DNA of 50,729 nt from an uncultured Bacilli bacterium (GCA_934085675.1 CAKOHH010000007.1:1-50729), one strand, 5' to 3'. Shown: positions 31,218 to 40,126, numbered from the stretch's first letter. Made by a program: numbers and translations. Notes: a model not told the origin generated them from the sequence alone.

Positions 31218-33608
31218 TTAGATTTGAGAAGCATATTCCATTAATTTCATAAACATAGAAATAAACTTTTTATCCAGTCCTACTCGTTTTAATTTGCGAA
31301 TTTCAATTCTCTTTTTCTTAATATCCATATCACTAAAGATGATATTAGCAAGCATTTCTTTTAAATTTGTTTTAATCTGTAAATCATTAATAATAGAATC
31401 AATATCTTCATTAATTAAACGAACGGCATCAATTTCTATATCTTTTCCTTTACAATTAATAGAAAGTTGAGAACTTGTTTTAACATGTTTTATTTCAACT
31501 ACAAAATCGTTATCTAAAACATAAGACGCGGATGGAAATATTTCATTATCTTGATACGCGACGACTTGTTCTGCTTTTCTTGTGTTTCTAAAACGTATTT
31601 TATAATCTCGATACTCAGGAATAATACCACTTTTACCTTCAATAGGTCGGATAATCACCGTAAAGTTATTTTGTAAATAGTTATAATCGATAGAACTTAT
31701 TAAATAATAACCCTTTTCGTAAAGTTTAGATTCGCCATCATCTTCATAAAGATTATAAATATTACTTTTACCTGGAAAAATATGAATTTCCATACTCTCT
31801 GGTGATCTTGTATCATTTATATTTTCATAGAAATTACCAAGAGGCACGATAGAACCTGATTTAGCAAAAACAGGATAATCTTCATCTTTATAAAAAACGA
31901 CATATCTTTTATCTCCTAAGAATTTCTTGCCAGTTTTAAAATCATACCAAACTCCTTCTGGTAAAAAAACATCTTTAACGGTTCGATTCATAACCATGTC
32001 TTTTTGTTTGGTAATAGGGCAAACAAGTAATTCAGAGCCAAAATAATATTCATTTTTATATTTAGGTTCATCATATATTTCCGGATTTTGATAATATAAA
32101 GGTTCAATTAATGGTTTACCTGTTTGGTGATACTTATATCCTTCAGTGTATAAATAAGGTATTAATCTATGCCGCATTTGTAAATAATCTTTGACGATTT
32201 TTAAAGTTTTAACATCCCACTTCCAAGGCTCTCTTTTATAATATTTGCCTCTTTTAGAAGAAAGACGAAGTAAAGGACTATAAACTCCCATTTGCACATA
32301 ACGCATATAAAGTTCCGCATCTTCAACGCCCCCCATGTATCCTCCAATATCATGACTCCACCATAAAAGTCCTTTATTAGCTGCCGCGCTATCAAAGAAA
32401 GGTATTTCATTTAAAACATCCCAAGAAACAAGAGTTCTTCCTCCATCTAAAGCAGTATATTGATGGGCATTAACATTCCCATTAGAAGATAAGATAAACC
32501 CTCTTTTATTATCAAAACGATTAGCGTAATAATAATGATAGTAAGATAAGGCTCTTTTCGTTAATATGTCTTTCGCGTTATCATAGGAAACCCAAAAGAA
32601 ATCAACCCCTTTTTGTTCTAAAGGTTCAATAAGTTGATGTAAATAAATTTGTAAAATATTTTTATCAAAAGCATTAAAAGGAATGATACTTTTATCGTTT
32701 AGTCCAAGTTGACTTGCAATCATATCATAGGCATCTTCATGAGGCATAATGCCTTCGGTAGGATTAATATTTAACCCTAATTTGACACCTCTTTCATGTA
32801 AAAAGTTTGTAAAATAAACTGGATCTGAAAATAAGTTACGATTAAAAGTAAAACCAGTTTTATATTTATCTAAGTCCCTAGCGTCTTTTAAGTGCCAAAA
32901 TTCATCTAATAAAACAACCGCTAGAGGGATATCTTCTCTATTAAATTTACTTAACAGATTACTAACATCCATAAAGTTATAAATCTCACTTTTATTCCAC
33001 CAGTTTCCAAGTGCATATCGAGGAATTAATGGTGGGTAGCCCGTCAAGTTAAAATAATCTTTTAGGCACATTCCAAAATCACGCCGATACATAAAAACAT
33101 ATTTATCAAAACGATTTTCAACATTTGGTGTTAAAAAGCCATCTTCGTTAATAATCATAGAAGCATTATCATCAAGAGTAACAAAACCATCTACCGAATA
33201 AAGTCCTTTTTGATAATCAGCTTTATCCAAAATAAAACCTTGTCCCGAAGTATTAAAATTGCGAACTTCTTTACTTTTAACGTTCCATATCTTATCCGTA
33301 TTCAAAAGATAAATTTCTATATTTAACCCCTCAAAAGGCTTTTCTTTCACATATTTAAGCATAAAATATTTAGTGGTTATTTCTAAATATTTATCATCTT
33401 GATTTACTTTAAATTCAGGAATATCAAAATCACGATTCCGAACCAACTCTGTTAAATCGTCAAAAAATTGGCCATCTTTATTATATTCTAGTCTTACTAA
33501 ACGTTCAGAAAGAATAGTAATACGGTAATTAACTCCTTCAAATATAGTTTCACTTTTACTTTTTGCTTTATTATAATCAGGTTTAAAACAAGTGTCCATG
33601 TAATTCAT
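31218..33608 (-). CDS. Glycoside hydrolase family 31 protein lacking both catalytic acids
   Basis: 796 residues: N-terminal beta domain, TIM barrel (about 190-520) and C-terminal beta domains (EGVWYDFKTGKKF, PVFAKSGSIVPLGNF), all typical of GH31 alpha-glucosidases. The barrel keeps LLWWSHDIGGYMGG and the HRLIPYLYTEGYKYH helix. The nucleophile site, normally W-x-D in DFWWIDW, reads FFWVSYDN with Ser341; the acid/base site, normally FSGDT, reads LDGGRT with Arg391; and SR-x-G before it reads SSNG. It should therefore be unable to cleave by the usual mechanism and may be a carbohydrate-binding or scaffold pseudoenzyme. No signal peptide. Extended -10 promoter and AAGGGG ribosome site. Confidence 0.88.
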   Translation of the reverse strand: MNYMDTCFKPDYNKAKSKSETIFEGVNYRITILSERLVRLEYNKDGQFFDDLTELVRNRDFDIPEFKVNQDDKYLEITTKYFMLKYVKEKPFEGLNIEIYLLNTDKIWNVKSKEVRNFNTSGQGFILDKADYQKGLYSVDGFVTLDDNASMIINEDGFLTPNVENRFDKYVFMYRRDFGMCLKDYFNLTGYPPLIPRYALGNWWNKSEIYNFMDVSNLLSKFNREDIPLAVVLLDEFWHLKDARDLDKYKTGFTFNRNLFSDPVYFTNFLHERGVKLGLNINPTEGIMPHEDAYDMIASQLGLNDKSIIPFNAFDKNILQIYLHQLIEPLEQKGVDFFWVSYDNAKDILTKRALSYYHYYYANRFDNKRGFILSSNGNVNAHQYTALDGGRTLVSWDVLNEIPFFDSAAANKGLLWWSHDIGGYMGGVEDAELYMRYVQMGVYSPLLRLSSKRGKYYKREPWKWDVKTLKIVKDYLQMRHRLIPYLYTEGYKYHQTGKPLIEPLYYQNPEIYDEPKYKNEYYFGSELLVCPITKQKDMVMNRTVKDVFLPEGVWYDFKTGKKFLGDKRYVVFYKDEDYPVFAKSGSIVPLGNFYENINDTRSPESMEIHIFPGKSNIYNLYEDDGESKLYEKGYYLISSIDYNYLQNNFTVIIRPIEGKSGIIPEYRDYKIRFRNTRKAEQVVAYQDNEIFPSASYVLDNDFVVEIKHVKTSSQLSINCKGKDIEIDAVRLINEDIDSIINDLQIKTNLKEMLANIIFSDMDIKKKRIEIRKLKRVGLDKKFISMFMKLMEYASQI

Positions 33609-33636
33609 TTTTATAACCCCTTTTCACTATTTATAA

Positions 33637-33645
33637 ATTATAACA
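33637..33645 (-). promoter_or_regulatory. Extended -10 promoter of the GH31 gene
   Basis: TGTTATAAT on the minus strand, about 30 nt before the start; -35 weak. Confidence 0.5.
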
Positions 33646-33678
33646 CATCTTATATTTAAAAGAAATTTACATTTTTAA

Positions 33679-33707
33679 TTGACACATGAAAAAGAAAGGT
33701 TTAACAT
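33679..33707 (+). promoter_or_regulatory. Promoter of the mnmL-like gene
   Basis: TTGACA (33679-33684), 17-nt spacer, TAACAT (33702-33707). Its place makes any start before 33715 unlikely. Confidence 0.55.
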
Positions 33708-33732
33708 TAAGGAAATTTGGAAAGGAAAAATT

Positions 33733-34653
33733 ATGTTTTTATACAGTGATGACAATAAAAGATATCATACTTTAAATTATTTTTTTAGAAATAAGTTTCA
33801 CCAAAAAGTTTTTAAAGTAAGTTTAAATGCTGGCATGGGCTGCCCTAATATAAAAAATGGGCATGGTTGTATTTTTTGCTCTCATAAAAGTGGGGACTTT
33901 GCTGGTGATGTGAAAGATGATTTAGAAACTCAATTTGAAAATGTTAAAAATGTTCTCAGTAAAAAATGGCCAGTCGCATCTTATATTGCTTACTTTCAAG
34001 CGGGTACAAATACTTATGCTCCCCTTGAAACTTTAAAAAAGAACTTTGAAACGGTCTTAAAAATTCCTAATGTAAAAGGACTTGCTATTGCCACTCGAAG
34101 TGATGCGATTAGCAAAGAGACTTATGACTATTTAAGTGAATTAAATAACCGAACTTTTTTAATGGTAGAAATTGGTCTACAAACTATTCATGAAAAAACC
34201 TTAAAATTAATTAATCGCGGGCATTCTTTAGAAAACTTTGAAAATTGTGTTAAAGAACTTAAAAAAAGAAATATTTTCACTGTCGTTCATATTATCAATG
34301 GTCTTCCTTTTGAAACAAAAGAAATGATGATAGAAACAGTAAAATATTTAAATGATTTAAAAATTGATGCGATTAAAATTCATATGTTACATATTTTAAA
34401 AAATACTCCTTTAGCCGATTACTATTATCAAACAAACTTTCATGTTTTAACCAAGGAGGAATATATTGATATTGTCTGTGACCAGTTAAAAGAACTTGAT
34501 CCTAAAATTGTTATTGAAAGAATCACGGGTGACCCGACTAAGGAAGACTTAATTGCCCCCGAATGGCTTTTAAAAAAATTCTGTGTTTTAAATGATATCG
34601 ATAAGGAAATGAAAAAAAGAGATATTTATCAAGGAGATTCACTCGTCCATTAA
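33733..34653 (+). CDS. mnmL: Radical SAM tRNA-modification protein, YtqA/MnmL type
   Basis: About 306 residues of the TIGR01212 radical SAM family. The cluster Cys are 37, 46 and 49 (GCPNIKNGHGCIFC), followed by SGDFAG, and the TIM-barrel segments LAIATRSD and LMVEIGLQT are family-typical. In Bacillus YtqA (MnmL) acts with YtqB (MnmM) in an alternative route to mnm5s2U in the tRNA wobble position; no ytqB is adjacent. The start at 33733 is chosen for GGAAAGGAAA upstream and because the -35/-10 boxes occupy the preceding frame. The 3' end overlaps the convergent gene by 15 nt. Confidence 0.85.
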   Translation: MFLYSDDNKRYHTLNYFFRNKFHQKVFKVSLNAGMGCPNIKNGHGCIFCSHKSGDFAGDVKDDLETQFENVKNVLSKKWPVASYIAYFQAGTNTYAPLETLKKNFETVLKIPNVKGLAIATRSDAISKETYDYLSELNNRTFLMVEIGLQTIHEKTLKLINRGHSLENFENCVKELKKRNIFTVVHIINGLPFETKEMMIETVKYLNDLKIDAIKIHMLHILKNTPLADYYYQTNFHVLTKEEYIDIVCDQLKELDPKIVIERITGDPTKEDLIAPEWLLKKFCVLNDIDKEMKKRDIYQGDSLVH

Positions 34654-34959
34654 TACAATATCAGTAATAGGAAATCCTTTAATCTTCATTTCATAGGCTT
34701 TTTGAAAGCCTATTTTTTCTTGCCAATATTTTTCACATTTTTCTTCATAAATAGAAATACCTTTTGTTAAATTGACACTTCTTAAATAATCACAAAACTC
34801 ATCACTACAAATCTTTTTAACATTAGTAATATTATTTTTTTCTAAATAATTAGCTAAATTAATGGTTGTTACTTTATCTTCATAACCATAACTATAAGGA
34901 ATAAAAGTTATTAAAATAAAAATGATTAAAATGGTTATTACAAAAAAATATTTTTTCAT
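34639..34959 (-). CDS. Small secreted or membrane-tethered protein of unknown function
   Basis: 106 residues: MKKYFFVITILIIFILITF is an N-terminal hydrophobic signal or anchor, followed by about 85 exported residues with three Cys (ICSDEFCDYL, EEKCEKYW). The ATG at 34959 has GGTGAAG upstream. Stop is TGA. It follows the hisS terminator in the same direction. Not recognised. Confidence 0.6.
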   Translation of the reverse strand: MKKYFFVITILIIFILITFIPYSYGYEDKVTTINLANYLEKNNITNVKKICSDEFCDYLRSVNLTKGISIYEEKCEKYWQEKIGFQKAYEMKIKGFPITDIVLMDE

Positions 34960-34994
34960 ATACTTCACCGTTATTATTTTGAACTTTTTCCCAT

Positions 34995-35023
34995 AAAAAA
35001 AATTGGCAATTACTACCAACTTT
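34995..35023 (-). terminator. Intrinsic terminator of hisS
   Basis: Minus strand: AAAGTTGG-(9 nt)-CCAATTTT followed by a T-run; the same stem as the terminator at 28809-28836. Confidence 0.8.
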
Positions 35024-35029
35024 TCTTTA

Positions 35030-36229
35030 TTACATTTCAATGATTTCGTAACCTTTTTCTAAAAGAGTTTCTTTTTGATGTTTAAAGTTTTTACTGCGCA
35101 TAACAATTTTTACAATATTGCCATTTAATCTTAAATTTTCGGCTTGTAAAAAGACATCTTCTGTTTTTTCGTTAATCACAAAAGCGATTTCCTTTTTATT
35201 GCTTGGAATTTCAAAGCCTCTTTCTTTTAAAAGAAGAACTAATCTTTCAAAGCCCACAGAGAAACCAACAGCAGGAACAGAAATACTTGTATAGTTGGCT
35301 ACCATATTATCGTATCTGCCACCGCCACCAATACTACTATTTAAATCTTCAACACCAATTTCAAAAATAGGTCCTGTGTAATATCCCATACCTCTTACTA
35401 GAGTTGGGTCAAAAATAACATTGGCTTTTGTGACAGCTGAAGAAACTTCCATAATTTCTTTTAAATTTTTAACAATAGCCCCATCAATGGTAAATTGAGC
35501 ACAAAAATCTTCATAAGATAATTCTTGTTTAAAATAGTTTAAATAACGGTTTACAATATTTTCGTCATAACCATGACTAATAAGTTCTTCTAAAACACCA
35601 TCAAACCCAATTTTGTCTAATTTGTCTAAAGATATTAAGATACTTTCTAAATCTTCTTCTTCAAAACCAGCACTTAAAGCCATCGAAGTTAAAATACGAC
35701 GATCATTAATTTTAATTTGAAAGCCCTCAAAGTTAAGTTTTTTCAAAAAACTAGTAACAGCACTTATTAATTCAATTTCTCCTAAGTTTGTTTTTTCCCC
35801 AAAAATATCTAAATCACATTGCATAAATTCACGATATCTTCCTCTTTGAGGACGATCAGCACGATAGACATTACCAATTTGAAAAGCTCTAAAAGGACTT
35901 TGAAGTTCATTCATATTACCGGCATAAAAACGTGTTAAAGGGACAGTTAAATCATAACGTAATCCAGAATCTACTAAGTTATCCACATTAGTAATGTTTT
36001 CTAAATCTAATTTTTCGCCTCTTTTTAAAATCTTAAAAATCAACTTTTCGTTATCTCCACCTTGTTTATTTGTTAAATTTTCAATGTGTTCTACACATGG
36101 TGTTTGAATAAGTTCAAAGCCGAAATTCTCATAAGTATCTTTCATAACTTTCAAAACATATTCTCTTAAGGCCATATCTTCAGGCATAATATCGCGCATT
36201 CCTTTAGTAGGGATTTTAATAAAACTCAT
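35030..36229 (-). CDS. hisS: Histidyl-tRNA synthetase
   Basis: 399 residues, slightly shorter than the usual 420-430. Class II motifs are clear: KGMRDIMPEDM at the start, LRYDLTVPLTRF, FRAFQIGNVYRADRPQRGRYREFMQCDLDIFG (motif 2), LVRGMGYYTGPIFEIG (His A) and GGGRYDNM plus SVGFERL (motif 3). The start is the ATG at 36229 with AAGGAG upstream; the open frame extends further but into the promoter and hsp20 terminator. Extended -10 (TGGTATAAT) at 36254-36262. No T-box leader fits in the space. Confidence 0.96.
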   Translation of the reverse strand: MSFIKIPTKGMRDIMPEDMALREYVLKVMKDTYENFGFELIQTPCVEHIENLTNKQGGDNEKLIFKILKRGEKLDLENITNVDNLVDSGLRYDLTVPLTRFYAGNMNELQSPFRAFQIGNVYRADRPQRGRYREFMQCDLDIFGEKTNLGEIELISAVTSFLKKLNFEGFQIKINDRRILTSMALSAGFEEEDLESILISLDKLDKIGFDGVLEELISHGYDENIVNRYLNYFKQELSYEDFCAQFTIDGAIVKNLKEIMEVSSAVTKANVIFDPTLVRGMGYYTGPIFEIGVEDLNSSIGGGGRYDNMVANYTSISVPAVGFSVGFERLVLLLKERGFEIPSNKKEIAFVINEKTEDVFLQAENLRLNGNIVKIVMRSKNFKHQKETLLEKGYEIIEM

Positions 36230-36253
36230 TGTAAACACTCCTTCACGGACTTC

Positions 36254-36262
36254 ATTATACCA
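36254..36262 (-). promoter_or_regulatory. Extended -10 promoter of hisS
   Basis: TGGTATAAT on the minus strand, 25 nt before the ATG. Confidence 0.6.
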
Positions 36263-36304
36263 AAAAAATATCTTGGATACTAGTCCTCTATCAAAAGGAA
36301 AGCA

Positions 36305-36334
36305 TAAAAAAAGCGAAGAACTTCTCCACTTTTT
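36305..36334 (-). terminator. Intrinsic terminator of hsp20
   Basis: Minus strand: AAAAAGTG-GA-GAAG / CTTC-GCTTTTT with a two-base loop and T-run. Confidence 0.8.
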
Positions 36335-36347
36335 CTTAGAATAACTA

Positions 36348-36737
36348 CTATTTAACCTCGATATATTTTTTAGTAGCTTCTTTATCAACTTTTGGTACTA
36401 CAATATTTAAAATACCATTTTCAAATTTAGCTTCAATCTCGTCTTCTTTAACATCGCCTAAATAGAAGCTTCTTTGATATTTACCATATGTTCTTTCTTT
36501 ACGAATATATTTTTTATGTTCGTCTTTTTCTTCAGCCGTTTTTTCAGCTGTTATAACAATGTTTCCTTTATTACATTCAATTTTAATTTCATTTTTTTGA
36601 AAGCCTGGTACATCCATTTCAATATGATATTTACCATCTTTTTCATAAATATCACATTTCATTTTATTGTCGTCCTCCGTAGATAAAAAACTATCTAATA
36701 AATCATCTAAATAATAATTTCTTGGTACTAATTTCAT
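36348..36737 (-). CDS. hsp20: Small heat shock protein (Hsp20/alpha-crystallin)
   Basis: 129-residue ATP-independent holdase. The alpha-crystallin domain runs from about 35 to the end (YEKDGKYHIEMDVPGFQKNEIKIE, then GKYQRSFYLGDVKEDEIEAKFENGILNIVVPK with the A-x-x-x-N-G-I-L signature). The ATG at 36737 starts MKLVPRNYYLDDLLDSF. The promoter lies within a perfect CIRCE-type inverted repeat (36781-36807), so it should be repressed by HrcA and induced by heat. Single gene between the CIRCE element and its terminator. Confidence 0.95.
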   Translation of the reverse strand: MKLVPRNYYLDDLLDSFLSTEDDNKMKCDIYEKDGKYHIEMDVPGFQKNEIKIECNKGNIVITAEKTAEEKDEHKKYIRKERTYGKYQRSFYLGDVKEDEIEAKFENGILNIVVPKVDKEATKKYIEVK

Positions 36738-36766
36738 AATATCACCATTTCCTTTCAACAATTATC

Positions 36767-36794
36767 ATTATACTCCTTTTTTAGCACTTGTCAA
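36767..36794 (-). promoter_or_regulatory. Consensus sigma-A promoter of hsp20
   Basis: TTGACA (36789-36794), 16-nt spacer, TATAAT (36767-36772), minus strand; the -35 lies inside the CIRCE repeat. Confidence 0.85.
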
Positions 36795-36807
36795 TAGTAA
36801 GTGCTAA
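36781..36807. promoter_or_regulatory. CIRCE operator (HrcA binding site)
   Basis: TTAGCACTT-N9-AAGTGCTAA, a perfect 9-9-9 inverted repeat differing from the CIRCE consensus TTAGCACTC-N9-GAGTGCTAA only at the inner symmetric pair. Confidence 0.88.
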
Positions 36808-36816
36808 TTTTTATTT

Positions 36817-36854
36817 TAAAAAAGACAGTTTGACATTAAATGCCATAAACTGCC
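36817..36854 (-). terminator. Intrinsic terminator of ptb, containing its stop codon
   Basis: Minus strand: GGCAGTTT-TGGCATT / AATGTCA-AACTGTC, then a T-run. The TAA of ptb is in the loop. Confidence 0.82.
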
Positions 36855-37732
36855 ATTAAAATTGATAAATATTTATCTTCAATACTATCGGTTCTACTTG
36901 TCATAATTACAGGGCTTTTCGTACCAGTAAGAACACCGGCCATTTTAATATGACCTAGAAAAACAAGGGCTTTTGTGCAAATATTACCACTTGCTAAATC
37001 TGGCATAACTAATATATCTGCAGCCCCACAAACATCACTTGTCACATTTTTATGATGAGCGGCTTCTTTAGATAAAGCAAGATCCATAGCAACTGGTCCA
37101 ATAATAGAATAAGGTTTTTGATATCCATCAAAACTTGCCACTTCACTGGCTTCTACAGTACTAATAATTTTAGGATTTACTTTTTCAAGAGCCGATAAAA
37201 CAGCAATTTTAGGATGAGTAATACCGAGTTTATGAACTAAGGAAATAGCATTTTCGGTAATTTTGATTTTTTCTTTAACACCTGGAGCAATATTAACTGC
37301 ACAATCGGTAAAAATCATAAAACGGTTTTCTTCTTTATTTTCTACAACAGAAGCTTGACTTAAAAGACTACCCTCACTAATAAGACCACTTTCTTTATTT
37401 AGGATTGCTCTCATAAAAGATGAAGTCATCATTAATCCTTTCATAGGAATATCAGCCTTTTTTTCTTTAACTAATGATACGGCGATACGAGCCGAATTTT
37501 GTTCATCATAAGATTCAATGAAAGTATAATCTTCTTCTTTTTCGCCAAACTCACTTAACAATTCTTTTATTTTAGGAACATTGCCAATTAAGATAGCATC
37601 AACAATATTTTTTTGATGAGCCAAAACAAGAGCTTTTAAAGCATATTCATCCTCGGCATTGGCAAGGGCAACGACTTTTTTCATATTATGTTCTAAGACA
37701 TAATTTTCAATTTCTAAAAAATTTCTAAACAT
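36836..37732 (-). CDS. ptb: Phosphate butyryltransferase
   Basis: 298 residues. Converts butyryl-CoA and phosphate to butyryl phosphate, the first of two steps that yield butyrate and ATP. Family features: ANAEDEYALKALVLA, DIPMKGLMMTSSFMRAILNKESGL, IFTDCAVNIAP, SDVCGAADILVMPDLASGN and GVLTGTKSPVIMTSRTDS. It lies 8 nt after butyrate kinase, with AGGAGGAATC before the ATG. With buk it forms the classic kinase route of fermentative gut Bacillota. Confidence 0.94.
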   Translation of the reverse strand: MFRNFLEIENYVLEHNMKKVVALANAEDEYALKALVLAHQKNIVDAILIGNVPKIKELLSEFGEKEEDYTFIESYDEQNSARIAVSLVKEKKADIPMKGLMMTSSFMRAILNKESGLISEGSLLSQASVVENKEENRFMIFTDCAVNIAPGVKEKIKITENAISLVHKLGITHPKIAVLSALEKVNPKIISTVEASEVASFDGYQKPYSIIGPVAMDLALSKEAAHHKNVTSDVCGAADILVMPDLASGNICTKALVFLGHIKMAGVLTGTKSPVIMTSRTDSIEDKYLSILMAVYGI

Positions 37733-37740
37733 GATTCCTC

Positions 37741-38805
37741 CTAAAGTTCTTTAATAGGTTCTTCCCCAATAAGGGCCTTATAAACATTAACACCTAATGA
37801 TTCCATTTCAAATTCACCTGGATAAAGATGAACAGGTGCAATAAACTCTACTCGTTTTTTTATTTCATTCATCAAAAAGTCAGAATAAACAATACCACCT
37901 GTTATTAAAATCGCGTCTATTTTGCCACCCACAACAGTAGACATAGCCCCGATTTCTTTAGATGTTTGATAGCACATAGCCAGTAAAGCTTCTTTGGCTT
38001 TTTCATCATTTTGTTCTAAGGCTCTTTGTTGAATTTTTACGACATCTGTTTCACCAACATAACTCATAAGGCCGCCTAAGCCTTTTATCTTCCGGCGCAT
38101 TTCCTGATAAGAATACTTACCACTATAACACATGTCAATTAATTGACCAACAGGAAGTCCACAAGAACGGTCCGTTGAAAAAGGTCCATCACCATCTAAA
38201 CCATTATTTCCATCAATCATTTTACCATGATGATGAATCGCAACGGATGTTCCCCCACCCATATGACAAACAACAAGATTTAAATCTTCATATTTTTTAC
38301 CGATATCTTTTGCATATTTTTTAGCGACAGCTTTATGATTTAAAACATGAAAGCGAGATAATCTTTCTATTTCTTTTAATCCCGAATAACGCGCTAAAGG
38401 TTCAAATTCATCTGTACAAGCCGTGTCAACCGTAAAAGGAAGAGGTCCTTCTTTGGCATATTCATAAGCAAGTCTAAGTCCTAAATCGGAAACATGGTTA
38501 CCATATTTCATACTACGAGACTCTTCTAACATTTCTTCATTAATTTTATAGACGCCACTTGTTAGAGGTTTAGTATGACCTCCTCTTGAAACAATCGCAT
38601 CTAACTCACTGACGACAATATTATGTTCTTTCATAAATTCATCAATCGCATTTTTACGTAAAGAAAATTGTTCCCAAACCGTATTGAATTTTTTAATCTC
38701 GTCGGCATTATGCTTTAAATTTTCTTTATAGATACATTTATCATCTTCATAATAAGCAATTTTAGTAGACGTAGTACCTAAGTTAATTACAAATATTTTT
38801 TTCAT
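37741..38805 (-). CDS. buk: Butyrate kinase
   Basis: 354 residues of the ASKHA acetate/butyrate kinase family; makes butyrate and ATP from butyryl phosphate. Motifs: VINLGTTSTKIAYYED at the start (phosphate 1), VSRGGHTKPLTSGVY, VVCHMGGGTSVAIHHHGK (adenosine/phosphate 2) and ILITGGIVYSD. The ATG at 38805 has GGAAG upstream. A strong terminator hairpin of the preceding acyltransferase gene lies only 17 nt upstream with no visible promoter between, so expression must involve read-through or a hidden promoter. Confidence 0.94.
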   Translation of the reverse strand: MKKIFVINLGTTSTKIAYYEDDKCIYKENLKHNADEIKKFNTVWEQFSLRKNAIDEFMKEHNIVVSELDAIVSRGGHTKPLTSGVYKINEEMLEESRSMKYGNHVSDLGLRLAYEYAKEGPLPFTVDTACTDEFEPLARYSGLKEIERLSRFHVLNHKAVAKKYAKDIGKKYEDLNLVVCHMGGGTSVAIHHHGKMIDGNNGLDGDGPFSTDRSCGLPVGQLIDMCYSGKYSYQEMRRKIKGLGGLMSYVGETDVVKIQQRALEQNDEKAKEALLAMCYQTSKEIGAMSTVVGGKIDAILITGGIVYSDFLMNEIKKRVEFIAPVHLYPGEFEMESLGVNVYKALIGEEPIKEL

Positions 38806-38821
38806 ATAATACTTCCTTTCT

Positions 38822-38848
38822 AAAAAAAAGGACATATCTCTATGTCCT
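38822..38848 (-). terminator. Strong intrinsic terminator between the acyltransferase gene and buk
   Basis: Minus strand: AGGACATA-GAGA-TATGTCCT then eight T; the acyltransferase stop overlaps the stem. Confidence 0.88.
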
Positions 38849-40085
38849 ATTTTGTTTCATACATTTTGATAGTTTTTCTTATAATACTCAAAATGGCACT
38901 AAAGATAATAGTTAATACAACAGTTGGAATAAATATTTGCCAGAATGTATATGGATTTGTTTCACTATTTTTACCAAGCATGCGTATAACAAAAATGGCA
39001 ATTGGATAATGAAGCATATAAATTTCTAGTGATATTGAGCCAAGATAAGCAAATACTTTATTGGTATATTTATTGTTAAGTAGGTTCGTTAAGAAATCTT
39101 TGCTTAATAAGCTTAACGTGATGACAACAAAGATTAAAAGTGCAACTGTCCATCTTTCAAGATTAAAGAAAGTTGGTTGATAGATGGTATACCATATAAG
39201 TAAAACACTACAAAAAGCATTTAGCATTGTCATAGCAATTTGCTCTATTTTTGTAAATTTATGTTTTTTTAGTTCGTTTACAAGATTGTAAATAATAATA
39301 CCACCTAATAAACCAATCATTACAAAAATTAAGCCATTGTTAAATCCTAAAGTAGCTGTCTGACTGGTTGCTGCACCACCCATACCATTGGTAGAAGCCG
39401 TTTGTAAGCCAAAAGTACTCCATGCTGTTTGGGCAGCTCTTGTACCTGTAAAACACCACCAACCTGCAAAGAAAATAGTACCAAATGGTGCAATAAAGCC
39501 CATTAATAAATCTTTGTTTTTGCAAAGAAGATAGTATAGAAAATACCCGACAATAATAATGGCTGAAATAAACCAAAGTGGTCCATTTAGATTGAAAAAT
39601 TCATTACCTGTACTTCTAAGTCCAGCCGCATGAAAGCCTAAAAATTCCCATGCACTATTGACAATCATTGTAAAAACTTGTTGCAAAGTGTAATCTGGAT
39701 AATAGAATTTAGTACAGAAAATAACCCCTAGCAAATAACCTAATACAAGAGTTGGTAAAAGTGTTTTTACCCGTGCCCATGTATAGTCCCAAGCTCTTCT
39801 TGAAGGACTTTGGGAAGCATATTCAGGATTATCTTTTCTTTTTTCATGATGAGCTACCATAAAGTATCCTGCAGTTAAGGTGAAAATTAATAAAACTTCA
39901 CTTGAACCGAAGAACCATTTAGCTTCTGGAATCATGTAATAACCATTAGTACCATTACAAGTTCTTGCAATAATAAAGCCAACATGGAAGCCTATGATAG
40001 CCACAGCAATAATAAATCGCCATAGTTCAATCGCTACATTTTTGGATTTTTCTTTGGATTTTTCTTTCCCTTTCAATTCTTTCAT
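38847..40085 (-). CDS. Acyltransferase 3 family membrane protein
   Basis: 412 residues with a basic cytoplasmic start (KELKGKEKSKEKSKN) then about ten membrane helices. WRFIIAVAIIGFHVGF holds the conserved family His, and LIFTLTAGYFM and the GSISLEIYMLHYPIAIF segment near the end are typical. Such proteins O-acylate exported sugars, for example polysaccharides, lipids or peptidoglycan. AGGAGGAAG ribosome site and its own promoter in a palindrome. No polysaccharide genes are near, so the substrate is unknown. Confidence 0.85.
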   Translation of the reverse strand: MKELKGKEKSKEKSKNVAIELWRFIIAVAIIGFHVGFIIARTCNGTNGYYMIPEAKWFFGSSEVLLIFTLTAGYFMVAHHEKRKDNPEYASQSPSRRAWDYTWARVKTLLPTLVLGYLLGVIFCTKFYYPDYTLQQVFTMIVNSAWEFLGFHAAGLRSTGNEFFNLNGPLWFISAIIIVGYFLYYLLCKNKDLLMGFIAPFGTIFFAGWWCFTGTRAAQTAWSTFGLQTASTNGMGGAATSQTATLGFNNGLIFVMIGLLGGIIIYNLVNELKKHKFTKIEQIAMTMLNAFCSVLLIWYTIYQPTFFNLERWTVALLIFVVITLSLLSKDFLTNLLNNKYTNKVFAYLGSISLEIYMLHYPIAIFVIRMLGKNSETNPYTFWQIFIPTVVLTIIFSAILSIIRKTIKMYETK

Positions 40086-40100
40086 TTTACTCTTCCTCCT

Positions 40101-40126
40101 ATGATAAAATTATAGCATTTTATCAT
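40101..40126. promoter_or_regulatory. Perfect 10-bp inverted repeat over the -10 box (candidate operator)
   Basis: ATGATAAAAT-(6 nt)-ATTTTATCAT. It covers the -10 element and start site of the acyltransferase promoter and has no T-run, so a repressor site is more likely than a terminator. Confidence 0.5.

Noticed and set aside
36230..36388. Longer HisRS with about 53 extra N-terminal residues
   Set aside because: That stretch covers the hisS promoter and hsp20 terminator and lacks family similarity.
40101..40126. Terminator of alaS
   Set aside because: The hairpin has no T-run on the minus strand and overlaps a good promoter, so an operator is more likely.
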